Below are positions 7,243 through 15,489 of a stretch of 64,000 bases of DNA, one piece after another. The stretch covers positions 2,384,501-2,448,500 of the forward strand of contig NZ_AP023361.1 of assembly GCF_014191545.1 (NCBI RefSeq), written 5' to 3'. Positions within the stretch are counted from its first letter, which is position 1. Each line of letters opens with the position of its first letter. The notes beneath the pieces were generated by a model, which ran no database searches, was not told the origin of the DNA, and worked only from the letters and a program-made list of their open reading frames with translations. The stretch comes from Terrihabitans soli. GTDB taxonomy: Bacteria; Pseudomonadota; Alphaproteobacteria; Rhizobiales; Methylopilaceae. The translations under genes were made by a program, and so were the position numbers.

Positions 7243-7598
7243 CGAACTACTTCAAGGCCGCGGCATTCGCGGCCGTCTCCCATTCTTTGATCGCTGCTGG
7301 ATTGACGATGGCGGTGTTCGCTGCGGGTTACCACCAGTTTGGCGTGCTTCAGATCACCTCTCTCGATCTTCTGATGGTCATTGTGCCGACGGCCCTCTTC
7401 GGCAGCGTACTCGGAACTATGATGTTTTTCCCTTCTCGGGACGACCGCATCAATGAGCTGTTCCGGGTGATCAATCGAGAAGTAACCCTTCGCCGGAAGG
7501 CTGAGCGGAAAGTCGCTCTAACTCTCGCCAACGTCCAGGAACCGTTGAGTTGGATACTGCCCAACGAGTTCGCCGAAATTGATGCGAGCGTCGAATGA
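7239..7598 (+). CDS. Two-helix membrane protein with charged C-terminal tail
   Basis: 119 aa from a TTG at 7239 that overlaps the stop of the exonuclease gene; upstream in-frame starts lie inside that gene. Two transmembrane segments are evident, about residues 7-30 (AAFAAVSHSLIAAGLTMAVF) and 38-62 (LDLLMVIVPTALFGSVLG), followed by a cytosol-type basic tail. No family recognised. Confidence 0.6.
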   Translation: MTNYFKAAAFAAVSHSLIAAGLTMAVFAAGYHQFGVLQITSLDLLMVIVPTALFGSVLGTMMFFPSRDDRINELFRVINREVTLRRKAERKVALTLANVQEPLSWILPNEFAEIDASVE

Positions 7599-7966
7599 AC
7601 CCTGATCTGCTGAACGCGGCCTTCGAGGCCGCAGCGGCGTTGTTCATTCTGAACCATTGCCGTGTCCTCTACCGCGATAAATCCGTCCGCGGCGTGTCCA
7701 TCACCTCGACAGTGTTCTTCACCGGTTGGGGCTTCTGGAACCTCATCTACTACCCGTCTCTCGGTCAGAGCTGGAGCTTCTACGCCGGGATGGCTGTGGT
7801 TGCCGCCAACGCCCTCTGGCTCGGATTGATGCTCTTCTACCTGAGCAAGGAACGGAAGGCGGCGGCTTCCTTCGAAAAGCTTCAGCGCTTCCTCGAAAAT
7901 CCCCCTCCACCCTCCCCAGCGTTCGTCGAATTGATGAAGCACAAACCAAATTGGGTGAAAAATTGA
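7595..7966 (+). CDS. PQ-loop/SemiSWEET-like three-helix membrane protein
   Basis: 123 aa with three hydrophobic helices, near residues 5-24, 37-53 and 60-83. The turn KSVRGVS before helix 2 is typical of SemiSWEET and PQ-loop repeats, and size and spacing fit a single half-transporter repeat. The Pro-Gln pair of helix 1 is replaced, so transport of sugar or amino acid is not assured. The C-terminal tail is Pro-rich. The gene is wedged between replication genes with 4-nt overlaps on both sides. Membrane protein is sure; the SemiSWEET link is tentative. Confidence 0.6.
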   Translation: MNPDLLNAAFEAAAALFILNHCRVLYRDKSVRGVSITSTVFFTGWGFWNLIYYPSLGQSWSFYAGMAVVAANALWLGLMLFYLSKERKAAASFEKLQRFLENPPPPSPAFVELMKHKPNWVKN

Positions 7967-10617
7967 CGATCACCAAAACTCTCGTTGATGCCCGCAACAT
8001 CGACCAGTTGGCGCCGCAGATTATCGCTGCCATTGCGGGGGCGTCGTTCAGCGGGTTGGACGTCGAAACTCACGACGACAATCGTCACGACGGTCTCAAC
8101 ACCCTGTGTGGTTATGACCCTGTTACCCGTAAGAAGTCGGCCGGCAAAAAGCTGGTCTTCGACATGCGTCGTACGGTCATGACCGGCTTCTCGCTCTATC
8201 CCGATAAGCACGATCAGGCCTACTACATTAATCTGAACCACGAAGACACAGAGAACCGTGTCTCTTGGGAGAAGGCCAAGCAGCTGCTCGATGCCCTGCC
8301 GGCCGACGGCTACTGGATCGCTCATAACGCACCCTATGAACTGGTTGCGTTCGCATCCTGCTATCTGCTGCCCCTCCCGCGGATCATCTGCACTCTGCAG
8401 ATGGCGACCTGTGCTTACGGTCCCGACGAGTACGCGAAGGAGCGTTTCCACAACGCCGGCAAAGGCGGCATTGCCGCTCTAGTCCCCGCCTTGCTGGAGA
8501 AGGCGCACCAGTTCAGTCCCGATAAGGGGGAAATGGGTCCGGAACTCAGCGAGTTGGTTCAGAAGATTATCGCGAAGGAGTCCTCTGCGGGTCACTCCTA
8601 CAACGGCTATGTCAGCGATATTTGCTACGGGTACGGTCTCAAGAAGGCGGTCAAGTCGTGGTTTGACTACGACATGATGACGTTTGAGGAGTGCCTCCGC
8701 GGCCGCGCTCATATGGGCCAGCTAACTGGTGCCGAGACAGTCGAATACGGCGCTGATGACGCTTACTGGGCCGTGCAGCTCTTCCATAAGCTGCTCGGTT
8801 ATATGGCGCAGGAATGCCCGACGACCATCGATACGTTCTTCAATCAGGAGAACCCTATGGTCCAGATCTTCGCCGACATCTGGAAGGACGGCATGAAGGT
8901 CAACACCGACGCGATCTTCGAGCGTCGGGCCTATGAGCGTGATCAGGCGGCGGCAACTCTCCGTCGAATGAAAGAGATCGTTCTGCAGCTCTTGCCGTTC
9001 GATGATGAGCCTCACGCCAAGCTCGCTGAATATGAGAAGTGGTACGTCAAAGGTTTTGGTCGCTATCGCAAGCTGATCGAAGACTGGGCGATGTCACCGG
9101 ATAGCGAAGACTCGTTCGAACAGGTCTATCAGGTTCGCGGCGCGGTCACGAATGCTTGGGCCGAGGAGTTGGGCAAGCCGGAAAGCAACGGGCCTAACCT
9201 GTCGCATTATATGCCGATGCGGGTCATGCTTTACGACCTGCTGCGGGAAAAACCGCTGGTCTCGGACGGTAAGATTCAGAGCGACGGCGAGTTCCGCGGG
9301 AAGCTCAAGGATCGGATCGGCAAGGGTCTCGGCGCCGATATGATCGACTGCATCACGGAGCTGGCCGGCATCGAGCAGCGCATGAAGCTGTATTTGACGC
9401 CGTACACCCTGCTAATGGACCCAGAAACAGGCCGACTCTACCCAATCGTTTCATCGGAACTGGCAACGCACCGCATGGCGGCGCGCGACCCGAACCCGAT
9501 GCAGTTGGCCAAGCGCGGCAACTCCACTTACGTTCGTGGCTTCTTCGAAGCCGACGAAGAAGACGAAGTGTTGGTGTCGATCGACTGGTCGGCCATCGAG
9601 CTGGTAATCATCGGCGAACAGTCTGGCGATCCGGAGTTCTTGAAAGCCTATTCACAAATCCCGCACGAGGACCTGCATCTCGGCGCCGCCGCGGACGTTC
9701 TATCGGCCGAAGTTCCGGAGCTTACGGAAGAGATATTCCGCGAGTTGAAGGACACCGACAAGGCCCGTTCCTTCTTGGAGCGTTACAGCGATATGCAGAA
9801 CGTCAATCGTCTCTTCACCAACATCAAGGGTGAGACGATCGAGCCGGAGAAGGCTCTCAAGTACTGGCGAACCGAAGTCGGAAAAGGTGCCAACTTCAAC
9901 TATTGGTACTCAGGCTTCCTCGGCACCATCGGCGACCGAATGGGTTGGTCGCTCGACAAGACGGCTGAAGCCACCGACCGTTACCGCACCCGCTTCTCGG
10001 TCGCGGAAGATTGGCGAACAAATCTGATCAGTCAGGGGCAGCGCGACGGTTATATCATCCTTCCCGATGGTCACCGCCGCGTTCGCTACGAGGCCACCTA
10101 CCAGTGGTTTGATCAGTTCTTAGCTAAGTTCCATATCGATCAGCCTGCGGCGAAGAACTACAACGCGATGTGGCACTGGATTGCCCGCAAAATTCAAAAG
10201 CGGGCGAACAACCAGCTCGTCAACGCGATGGTGCAGGGAACTTGCGCCACCGTCGCGAAGCGCTCGGTGATCAGGATCGACAAGGAAATCAAGAACGGTG
10301 GCTACAAGGCCAAGTTCAAGATGCCGATCCACGACGAACTTCTGTACTCGGTCAATCGTCGGGAGGTTTCGTCGTTCATCAACATGGCCCGAGGGATCAT
10401 GCTCGATCACCCGGACCTCTTCAAGAACTGCAAGCTCGATGCGAGCCCGTCCGTCGGACTCACCTTCGAGCCTTGGCACGATCACAAAGCCCCGATTGGT
10501 CAGGTCGAACTCTTCGAACTGCCTAATATCGGAATCGGCGAAGTCAATGGACGCGCCAACGACAACGATGTCCAGGACGTCGTCGAATATCTCTTCGATC
10601 AGAGGAAGGCGGCGTGA
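7963..10617 (+). CDS. Family A DNA polymerase with 3'-5' exonuclease domain
   Basis: 884 aa from a TTG at 7963 that overlaps the preceding stop; earlier in-frame codons lie inside the membrane-protein gene. Proofreading motifs: SGLDVETHD (Exo I) near residue 26, IAHNAPYELVAF (Exo II) near 120, YGADDAYWAV (Exo III) near 263. Polymerase motifs: A as SIDWSAIEL near 540, B as GKGANFNYWYSG near 645, C as IHDELLYS near 790. About 100 residues lie between motifs A and B. There is no 5'-3' exonuclease domain; that activity is encoded at 6487. This is the likely replicative enzyme. Confidence 0.93.
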   Translation: MTITKTLVDARNIDQLAPQIIAAIAGASFSGLDVETHDDNRHDGLNTLCGYDPVTRKKSAGKKLVFDMRRTVMTGFSLYPDKHDQAYYINLNHEDTENRVSWEKAKQLLDALPADGYWIAHNAPYELVAFASCYLLPLPRIICTLQMATCAYGPDEYAKERFHNAGKGGIAALVPALLEKAHQFSPDKGEMGPELSELVQKIIAKESSAGHSYNGYVSDICYGYGLKKAVKSWFDYDMMTFEECLRGRAHMGQLTGAETVEYGADDAYWAVQLFHKLLGYMAQECPTTIDTFFNQENPMVQIFADIWKDGMKVNTDAIFERRAYERDQAAATLRRMKEIVLQLLPFDDEPHAKLAEYEKWYVKGFGRYRKLIEDWAMSPDSEDSFEQVYQVRGAVTNAWAEELGKPESNGPNLSHYMPMRVMLYDLLREKPLVSDGKIQSDGEFRGKLKDRIGKGLGADMIDCITELAGIEQRMKLYLTPYTLLMDPETGRLYPIVSSELATHRMAARDPNPMQLAKRGNSTYVRGFFEADEEDEVLVSIDWSAIELVIIGEQSGDPEFLKAYSQIPHEDLHLGAAADVLSAEVPELTEEIFRELKDTDKARSFLERYSDMQNVNRLFTNIKGETIEPEKALKYWRTEVGKGANFNYWYSGFLGTIGDRMGWSLDKTAEATDRYRTRFSVAEDWRTNLISQGQRDGYIILPDGHRRVRYEATYQWFDQFLAKFHIDQPAAKNYNAMWHWIARKIQKRANNQLVNAMVQGTCATVAKRSVIRIDKEIKNGGYKAKFKMPIHDELLYSVNRREVSSFINMARGIMLDHPDLFKNCKLDASPSVGLTFEPWHDHKAPIGQVELFELPNIGIGEVNGRANDNDVQDVVEYLFDQRKAA

Positions 10618-11837
10618 CCGCCGTACTCTGTCAAGACAAACCGTGGCCACACAAGTTCGCACCGGCTCCCTACGGGGCCGTGTGCGAAACTTGCGGCCTT
10701 CCGGTCGAAGAGGCTTTGGCCCTACCTATAAACCAGCGAGAATCCGTTTTGATTAAACACGACACCCTCTACACCATCGACTCGACCGGCAACGTCCGAG
10801 TCTGGTGGATGGAGCGCGATGGCGCTCAGTACCGCTCTCATAGCGGCATCGAAGGTGGAGAAATCACCTGCTCGGCGTGGACCGTAGCCAAGCCCAAGAA
10901 TGTCGGTCGCTCCAATGAGACAAGCGCCGAGAAACAGGCCGAGCTTGAGGTCGTCGCCGAATACAAAAAGAAAACCGATCGTAAGTATCATACCGACCGC
11001 AACGCTGTTGGCGGCGCAAAGTTCTATGCCCCAATGCTCGCCTATAAGTACGAGGACGATCTCAGCGATCAGTTTGCCTTTAGCCAGCCTAAGCTGGATG
11101 GCATTCGCTGCGTGTCAGAGCCCGGGAAATTGTCCTCACGTCAGGGCAAGCCGATCACCGGTGTGCCACATATTGCCGAAGCTTTGGCTCCGATCTTCGA
11201 GAAGTACCCCGATCTGGTTCTGGACGGCGAGCTTTACAACCACGATCTGAAGGACGACTTCAACACCATCGTTTCGGCGGTGAAGAAGCAAAATCCGACT
11301 TCGGAGCAGTTGGAAGCCGCAAAACAGATTCAGTACTGGCTTTATGATGTGCCCGGTTTCGACATCTTTTCGATCCGTCGCCGACGGCTCGAAGCAATCC
11401 TGCAGGAGTTCCCGAACCCGGCACTGGTATATGTCCCAACCACCCGCGTTCATGACCTCGAACACCTGAACATTTTGTACGGCGAATATCTCGCCGACGG
11501 GTTCGAAGGGCAGATGATCCGCTACGATCTTCCATACGAGAACAAGCGTTCTCGTGCTCTGCTCAAACGGAAGGAGTTCGTTGATGTCGAGTTCCCGGTC
11601 GTTCGGCTCGAAGAAGGTGTCGGTAACTGGGCCGGCTACGCCAAGGCTGCGATCTGTCGCCTACCCGATGGGCGTGAGTTTGGAGCAGGTATCAAAGGCA
11701 ATCAGGAATTTTGCCGAGGCTTGCTCAATGGTCCGGTCCCTGCCGAAGCAACCATCCGGTACTTCGCGCTGACACCGGATGGCATTCCTCGGTTCCCGAT
11801 CGCCACCAGTTTCCATGAAGGTAAGCGGGACCTGTGA
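10614..11837 (+). CDS. ATP-dependent DNA ligase
   Basis: 407 aa from a GTG overlapping the polymerase stop. Residues about 10-30 hold HKF...CETCGLP, a small Cys/His patch. Residues about 45-125 form a WGR-like domain found ahead of several phage ligases. The nucleotidyltransferase core has the adenylated lysine in SQPKLDGIRCV near 165, LDGELYN near 203, a DGFEGQMIRY segment near 295, and RALLKRKEF near 318. It seals nicks after polymerase and flap removal, and sits in the operon with both. Confidence 0.88.
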   Translation: MTAVLCQDKPWPHKFAPAPYGAVCETCGLPVEEALALPINQRESVLIKHDTLYTIDSTGNVRVWWMERDGAQYRSHSGIEGGEITCSAWTVAKPKNVGRSNETSAEKQAELEVVAEYKKKTDRKYHTDRNAVGGAKFYAPMLAYKYEDDLSDQFAFSQPKLDGIRCVSEPGKLSSRQGKPITGVPHIAEALAPIFEKYPDLVLDGELYNHDLKDDFNTIVSAVKKQNPTSEQLEAAKQIQYWLYDVPGFDIFSIRRRRLEAILQEFPNPALVYVPTTRVHDLEHLNILYGEYLADGFEGQMIRYDLPYENKRSRALLKRKEFVDVEFPVVRLEEGVGNWAGYAKAAICRLPDGREFGAGIKGNQEFCRGLLNGPVPAEATIRYFALTPDGIPRFPIATSFHEGKRDL

Positions 11838-12103
11838 CGCATCACACACTGAGGTCGTGGCCTCAGTTCTTTCAAGCCATCAAAGCCGGGAAGAAGACCC
11901 ACGACCTCCGGGAGACCGACCGCGACTTCGCGGTCGGTGATACCGCCACTCTCGAAGAATTCAACCCGATTACGGGCACCTATACCGGAGATAGATGCGA
12001 CGTGGAAATCACGTACATCACCGATCGAGATCACGCCTGCGCCTTTTCAAGCGCGGTTTTAGATCGCCGGTTCTGCATTCTTTCCATTCAGAAGACGGCA
12101 TAA
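11834..12103 (+). CDS. DUF3850/ASCH-like RNA-binding domain protein
   Basis: 89 aa from a GTG overlapping the ligase stop. The pattern of THHTLRSWPQFFQAIKAGKK, DLRETDRDFAVGD and YITDRDHAC near the end matches the DUF3850 branch of the ASCH fold: a conserved W-x-F-x-A-I-x-x-GxK start and a Gly-Asp turn. ASCH domains bind RNA or modified bases; the role in phages is not settled. Family call moderately sure. Confidence 0.65.
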   Translation: MTHHTLRSWPQFFQAIKAGKKTHDLRETDRDFAVGDTATLEEFNPITGTYTGDRCDVEITYITDRDHACAFSSAVLDRRFCILSIQKTA

Positions 12104-12501
12104 TGCAACTGACTTTCTCGGAACGCTGTTACGACTGGGCCATTCGCGCCCTCGGTCACGCCGTGGCCTCTAACCCGCGAGAGCGGGTCCTTCGTGTCCT
12201 CGAAGAAGCGATCGAACTCGCTCAGACTGAGGGCGTCAATCAGGATGTAATCGACGCCACAGTCAACCGAGTCTATTCGCGGCCTGTTGGTCATGCACCC
12301 CAGGAATCGGCTCAGGTACTTCTGACACTTTCGAGCTACGCCGCTTGCAAGGGCTACCACCTCGAAGCGATGGCGGAAGCCGAACTCGCGATGGTCGAAG
12401 ACAAACTCTCCAGCGATCCCCACTACTTTGCCCATCGTCAGGCGAAGAAGGCCGGTCTCGGCATCGGAATGAAACCCCAAACAGAAGGTTACGTTCAGTG
12501 A
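12103..12501 (+). CDS. MazG-like all-alpha NTP pyrophosphohydrolase, divergent
   Basis: 132 aa from the ATG at 12103 (TAATG overlap). The segment ERVLRVLEEAIELAQTEG near residue 25 carries the EExxE-type helix of the MazG/phosphoribosyl-ATP pyrophosphohydrolase fold, and the rest is helical. The second acidic motif is weak, so activity is uncertain. It lies among nucleotide-metabolism genes. A second, more typical MazG gene is at 20101. Confidence 0.55.
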   Translation: MQLTFSERCYDWAIRALGHAVASNPRERVLRVLEEAIELAQTEGVNQDVIDATVNRVYSRPVGHAPQESAQVLLTLSSYAACKGYHLEAMAEAELAMVEDKLSSDPHYFAHRQAKKAGLGIGMKPQTEGYVQ

Positions 12502-12767
12502 GCAATCCCCGTAGGAATGATGTTTATCGCGCCATCGATTCGGAGCGCGATTACCAAGACGCCGGCCGTGGCAACGCGAAGCGTCATGAAGGCCAGCCCG
12601 AAATGACACCGGGTGAATACATTCTCTGCATGGAGAAGTGTCTGGCTGATGCCCGTACAGCTTGGTATGCGCCCGACGGCGGGGTGGCGTGCCTTGATCA
12701 CATCCGCAAGGTCTCGGCCTTGGGTGTGGCTTCTATGGAGCTTTATGGAGCGCCGCTTCGGGTATGA
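12498..12767 (+). CDS. Phage conserved-type small protein (YRAIDSERDYQD family)
   Basis: 89 aa from a GTG at 12498 overlapping the previous stop. The N-terminal block VYRAIDSERDYQDAG followed by a central TPGEYILCMEKCLADA resembles a small protein family seen in many phage early regions, usually annotated as hypothetical. The C-terminal part ALDHIRKVSALGVASME-type helix also fits. No biochemical role known to me. Confidence 0.6.
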   Translation: MSNPRRNDVYRAIDSERDYQDAGRGNAKRHEGQPEMTPGEYILCMEKCLADARTAWYAPDGGVACLDHIRKVSALGVASMELYGAPLRV

Positions 12768-12931
12768 CAAAACCCAATCTTCTCGATTTCGAGAGCTGCG
12801 CCAAAACCGTTGCAAAACGGCTTCTTGAGAGCCATGACGCGGGCAACCGCTGCGCTCTCGACTTTCAACGAAACCTCGGGTGGGACGCTGCTAAGCTTCT
12901 CGCCCGTGCTCGGGAGTTGAACCTGAATTGA
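12764..12931 (+). CDS. Small hypothetical protein
   Basis: 55 aa, basic and helical, ATG overlapping the preceding stop (ATGA) and stop overlapping the TTG of the next frame. Two Cys are present. No family recognised; support comes from the coupling chain. Confidence 0.45.
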   Translation: MTKPNLLDFESCAKTVAKRLLESHDAGNRCALDFQRNLGWDAAKLLARARELNLN

Positions 12932-13065
12932 TCATTCGCATCTTCGCGGCCCTTGCGGTCGCGTTGGTGCTTGCCGCGTGCCAGACCGCCGGCAACACCT
13001 GCTACGACCGTTATATCACGACGGTAGATCGTTATGGCGTCCCGACCACCGCCTTCCGCTGCTGA
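12928..13065 (+). CDS. Small phage lipoprotein
   Basis: 45 aa from a TTG overlapping the previous stop. It starts with a hydrophobic signal MIIRIFAALAVALVLAAC, ending in a clear lipobox LAAC, so the Cys near residue 18 would be lipidated after export. The mature part is only about 28 residues with two more Cys that could form a disulfide. Such small phage lipoproteins can act in superinfection exclusion or lysis; neither is shown here. Confidence 0.6.
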   Translation: MIIRIFAALAVALVLAACQTAGNTCYDRYITTVDRYGVPTTAFRC

Positions 13066-13072
13066 GGGCTCC

Positions 13073-14002
13073 ATGACCACAATCAGCGCCAAAATAATCG
13101 CAGATAGCGTTAGCCAGGCCGGTATCCGGCTGACGTCTCTGCAGCTCCGCTATCCGCGGTTCATTCATGCCGAATTGATGACGCACCGGGCGTTCTCTCG
13201 GAACGCTTCCAGCTCTCGCGCCATCCCAGTCTCGAGATTGATCGACGACATGCGTCGAGATCCGGCCATGCCGATCCACTGGGGAAAGAACCAGAAGGGA
13301 ATGCAGGCTGATGAAGAGTGCAACGAGCGCGTAAACCTTGGCCCGTCGATGGGCCTAGCTCACGAGTTCCTGGCCTCGAGCAGCGAAGCTTGGATTCATG
13401 CGATGAATCAAGCGATAGCTGTCGCTGAAGCGTTTGATGCAGCCGGGTTTCACAAACAGGTCGTGAACCGGCTTCTGGAACCCTTCTCCCACATCAACGT
13501 CCTGGTGACGGCCACGGATTTCGCCAACTTCTTCGCTCTGCGTCTTCACAAGGACGCCGAACCCCACATTCGCATCCTCGCCGGTGAGATGAAGGCGGCG
13601 ATGGATACCTCCATCCCGACGGAGTTGCACCCTGGTGAATGGCACCTCCCTTACGTCACCAAGGAGGACTGGGCGCAGTTCCCGCCCGACCTCATCGAGG
13701 GTGGAGATGGGTACAGCTATGACGAGGCGCTCGAAAATCTTATGAAGGTTTCGGTCGCTCGTTGCGCTCGCCTTTCCTATCTCACCTATGAAGGAAAACG
13801 GAGTTGGCTCTCCGACGACATCGCGCTTTACGAAAAGCTGGTCGTTGCCGAACCGATGCACGCCTCGCCGGCCGAACATCAGGCGACTCCTGACACCTAC
13901 AGTCAGGAATATCAGGATTGGGACACTCCCAGTCAGCACGGCAACCTGCGGGGCTGGCGCCAGCATCGAAAGATGCTCGCTAACGAAGCGGTGCCGGGAT
14001 GA
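13073..14002 (+). CDS. thyX: Flavin-dependent thymidylate synthase ThyX
   Basis: 309 aa from the ATG at 13073 (GAGGGCTCC upstream). The N-terminal THRAFSRNASSSRAIP corresponds to the ThyX signature RHRx7S, in the divergent form common in large phages. Helical core with FHKQVVNRLLEPFSHINVLVTATDFANFFALR carries the second conserved Arg/His set. ThyX converts dUMP to dTMP using FAD, NADPH and methylene-tetrahydrofolate. The protein is longer than the usual 220-250 aa, with a C-terminal extension. It supports DNA synthesis together with the RNR genes. Confidence 0.85.
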   Translation: MTTISAKIIADSVSQAGIRLTSLQLRYPRFIHAELMTHRAFSRNASSSRAIPVSRLIDDMRRDPAMPIHWGKNQKGMQADEECNERVNLGPSMGLAHEFLASSSEAWIHAMNQAIAVAEAFDAAGFHKQVVNRLLEPFSHINVLVTATDFANFFALRLHKDAEPHIRILAGEMKAAMDTSIPTELHPGEWHLPYVTKEDWAQFPPDLIEGGDGYSYDEALENLMKVSVARCARLSYLTYEGKRSWLSDDIALYEKLVVAEPMHASPAEHQATPDTYSQEYQDWDTPSQHGNLRGWRQHRKMLANEAVPG

Positions 14003-14256
14003 TCCCGGCACCGATTATCTTCCGCTACGACCAGATGCTGATCTCTCATCCGATCGTCTGCGAACCTGACCCAGGAACATCGCTTCCGCATCTCCGGTGG
14101 ATGCTTCAGCAAATTTATATGGGCCATCTTCCTTTCGACAAGCAGCAGCGGTGGTTGGGGTTCATTCAAGGAATCCTCATCGCCAAAGGGTTGACGACCG
14201 TTCCGGTGGAACGTGAATGGACCCGGCCCTACCTCAATGAAGGGTTTCCGCCGTAA
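13999..14256 (+). CDS. Hypothetical protein
   Basis: 85 aa, ATG overlapping the thyX stop (ATGA). Mixed hydrophobic and aromatic sequence containing LRWMLQQIYMGHLPFDKQQR. No family recognised. Stop overlaps the next ATG (TAATG). Confidence 0.55.
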   Translation: MIPAPIIFRYDQMLISHPIVCEPDPGTSLPHLRWMLQQIYMGHLPFDKQQRWLGFIQGILIAKGLTTVPVEREWTRPYLNEGFPP

Positions 14257-14429
14257 TGGATCTCAACTGGCATACCGTAGTGAAGTCGCTGAAGGATCAG
14301 GCTTCGGAAAGCGAAGCTAAGCTGCGGCTCAACAACCTTTCGACTGAAAAGCAATTGCTGCTGGCGATCGAGATCAACATCTTACGATCCTTCGCCAAGG
14401 CTCTTAACGATGGACTGAACGACAGGTGA
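14256..14429 (+). CDS. Small helical protein
   Basis: A 57-aa frame starting MDLNWHTVVKSLKDQ, charged and fully helical, with ATG overlapping the previous stop. Function unknown. A 7-bp hairpin (arms CGGACGT at 14452-14458 and ACGTCCG at 14471-14477) follows shortly after and could be a weak attenuator. Confidence 0.45.
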   Translation: MDLNWHTVVKSLKDQASESEAKLRLNNLSTEKQLLLAIEINILRSFAKALNDGLNDR

Positions 14430-14500
14430 AAGATCTAGTTCCATAGGAACCCGGACGTTTCGCTAGAGACACGTCCGTACTTTCTCACCATCTAGCGTGC

Positions 14501-14935
14501 ATGGCGAGAAACCGTGGATCAGAGGCCGAGGATGACTTCAGCGACCTTTGGGCCAAGGTGGGCAAGCGAGCGTATCTCTGCTGGCTAGTAGATGCCGCAG
14601 AGATCAAAGGCCGAACCGGAAGGATCGGCCTTGCTCGTGCCCAACCTTCAGACGCGCTTCTCGTTTTCGACGGTCGAACTGAGTTCGCCGAGGTCAAGTC
14701 GACCGAGGATCATTCCGCTTTCCACTTCAAACTGCTTCGTAAGTCGCAGTCGGCGGCAGCGACGATGATCCTCGCTGCAGGTGGCACGTACATCGTGTAC
14801 CTCCGATCTTGGGTGCAGGGTTGCTGGTATCGCGTCCCCTACACTCAGATCACGGCTACCAAGGCAACCGGCAAAGCCTCTATCCCTTGGCACGAACTAG
14901 AGCCGTTCAAATGGAATCTTCCTACACCGACGTGA
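14501..14935 (+). CDS. Holliday-junction-resolvase-like PD-(D/E)XK nuclease
   Basis: 144 aa. GSEAEDDFSDLWAKVGK starts the protein like the helix with catalytic Glu in archaeal-type resolvases. The core motif is PSDALLVFDGRTEFAEVKST near residues 48-68, giving the D...ExK triad, followed by a helix with LLRKSQSAAATMILAAGG and a strand YIVYLR. It would cut branched DNA before packaging or during recombination. Alternatively it is another DNA nuclease of the same fold. No clear ribosome site is seen before the ATG. Confidence 0.75.
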   Translation: MARNRGSEAEDDFSDLWAKVGKRAYLCWLVDAAEIKGRTGRIGLARAQPSDALLVFDGRTEFAEVKSTEDHSAFHFKLLRKSQSAAATMILAAGGTYIVYLRSWVQGCWYRVPYTQITATKATGKASIPWHELEPFKWNLPTPT

Positions 14936-15474
14936 TGGTCGACATCGAGACGACAGGCGTTGCGCCCGACGACTCCGCGATCATCCAAATTGCTGCTGTC
15001 CGCTTCAATCTTGAGGAGCGCACCGTCGACTCGACGGATATGTTCAATCGCTGCCTGTCCATCCCTCCGAAGCGGTTCTGGGACGAAGGTACACGACACT
15101 GGTGGTCAAAGCAGAAAGCTTCCGTGTTTCAGGAGATCACCTCTCGTGCGGAAGACCCGGCCACCGTCGTCCAGGCGCTCGCCGACTGGGCTGGCTACAA
15201 GGGCCTGACCTTCTGGGCGAAGCCGAGCCACTTCGACTTCATGTTCGTCGAGAGCTACTTCAAACAGTTCAACATTCCGTCGCCGTTCCACTTCCGGAAC
15301 ACAATCGACCAGAACTCCTTCATCCGCGGTCTTGGTCGGTCGTCGAATCTGCCGAAGGTTCAGGTCGAGATGGCCGGCGATGCTCATAACGCGATCTTCG
15401 ACGTGCTCAACCAAATCGGCACCGTGTTTGCCGCAATGGATCAGGTCCATCCCTACGTGCCCGAAGCGGCATAA
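14935..15474 (+). CDS. DnaQ-like DEDDh 3'-5' exonuclease
   Basis: About 179 aa from the ATG at 14935, which overlaps the nuclease stop (TGATG); an ATG at 14911 would add eight residues. Motifs: VDIETTGVAPDDSAIIQIAAV (Exo I, D and E), HFDFMFVESYF (Exo II), DAHNAIFDV (Exo III, H and D). These are the metal-binding residues of the DEDDh class. It may process DNA ends or RNA, as T4 DexA-like enzymes do. It lies just before the SbcD/SbcC pair. Confidence 0.82.
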   Translation: MVDIETTGVAPDDSAIIQIAAVRFNLEERTVDSTDMFNRCLSIPPKRFWDEGTRHWWSKQKASVFQEITSRAEDPATVVQALADWAGYKGLTFWAKPSHFDFMFVESYFKQFNIPSPFHFRNTIDQNSFIRGLGRSSNLPKVQVEMAGDAHNAIFDVLNQIGTVFAAMDQVHPYVPEAA

Positions 15475-15489
15475 TTCCCGGAGCACTAA

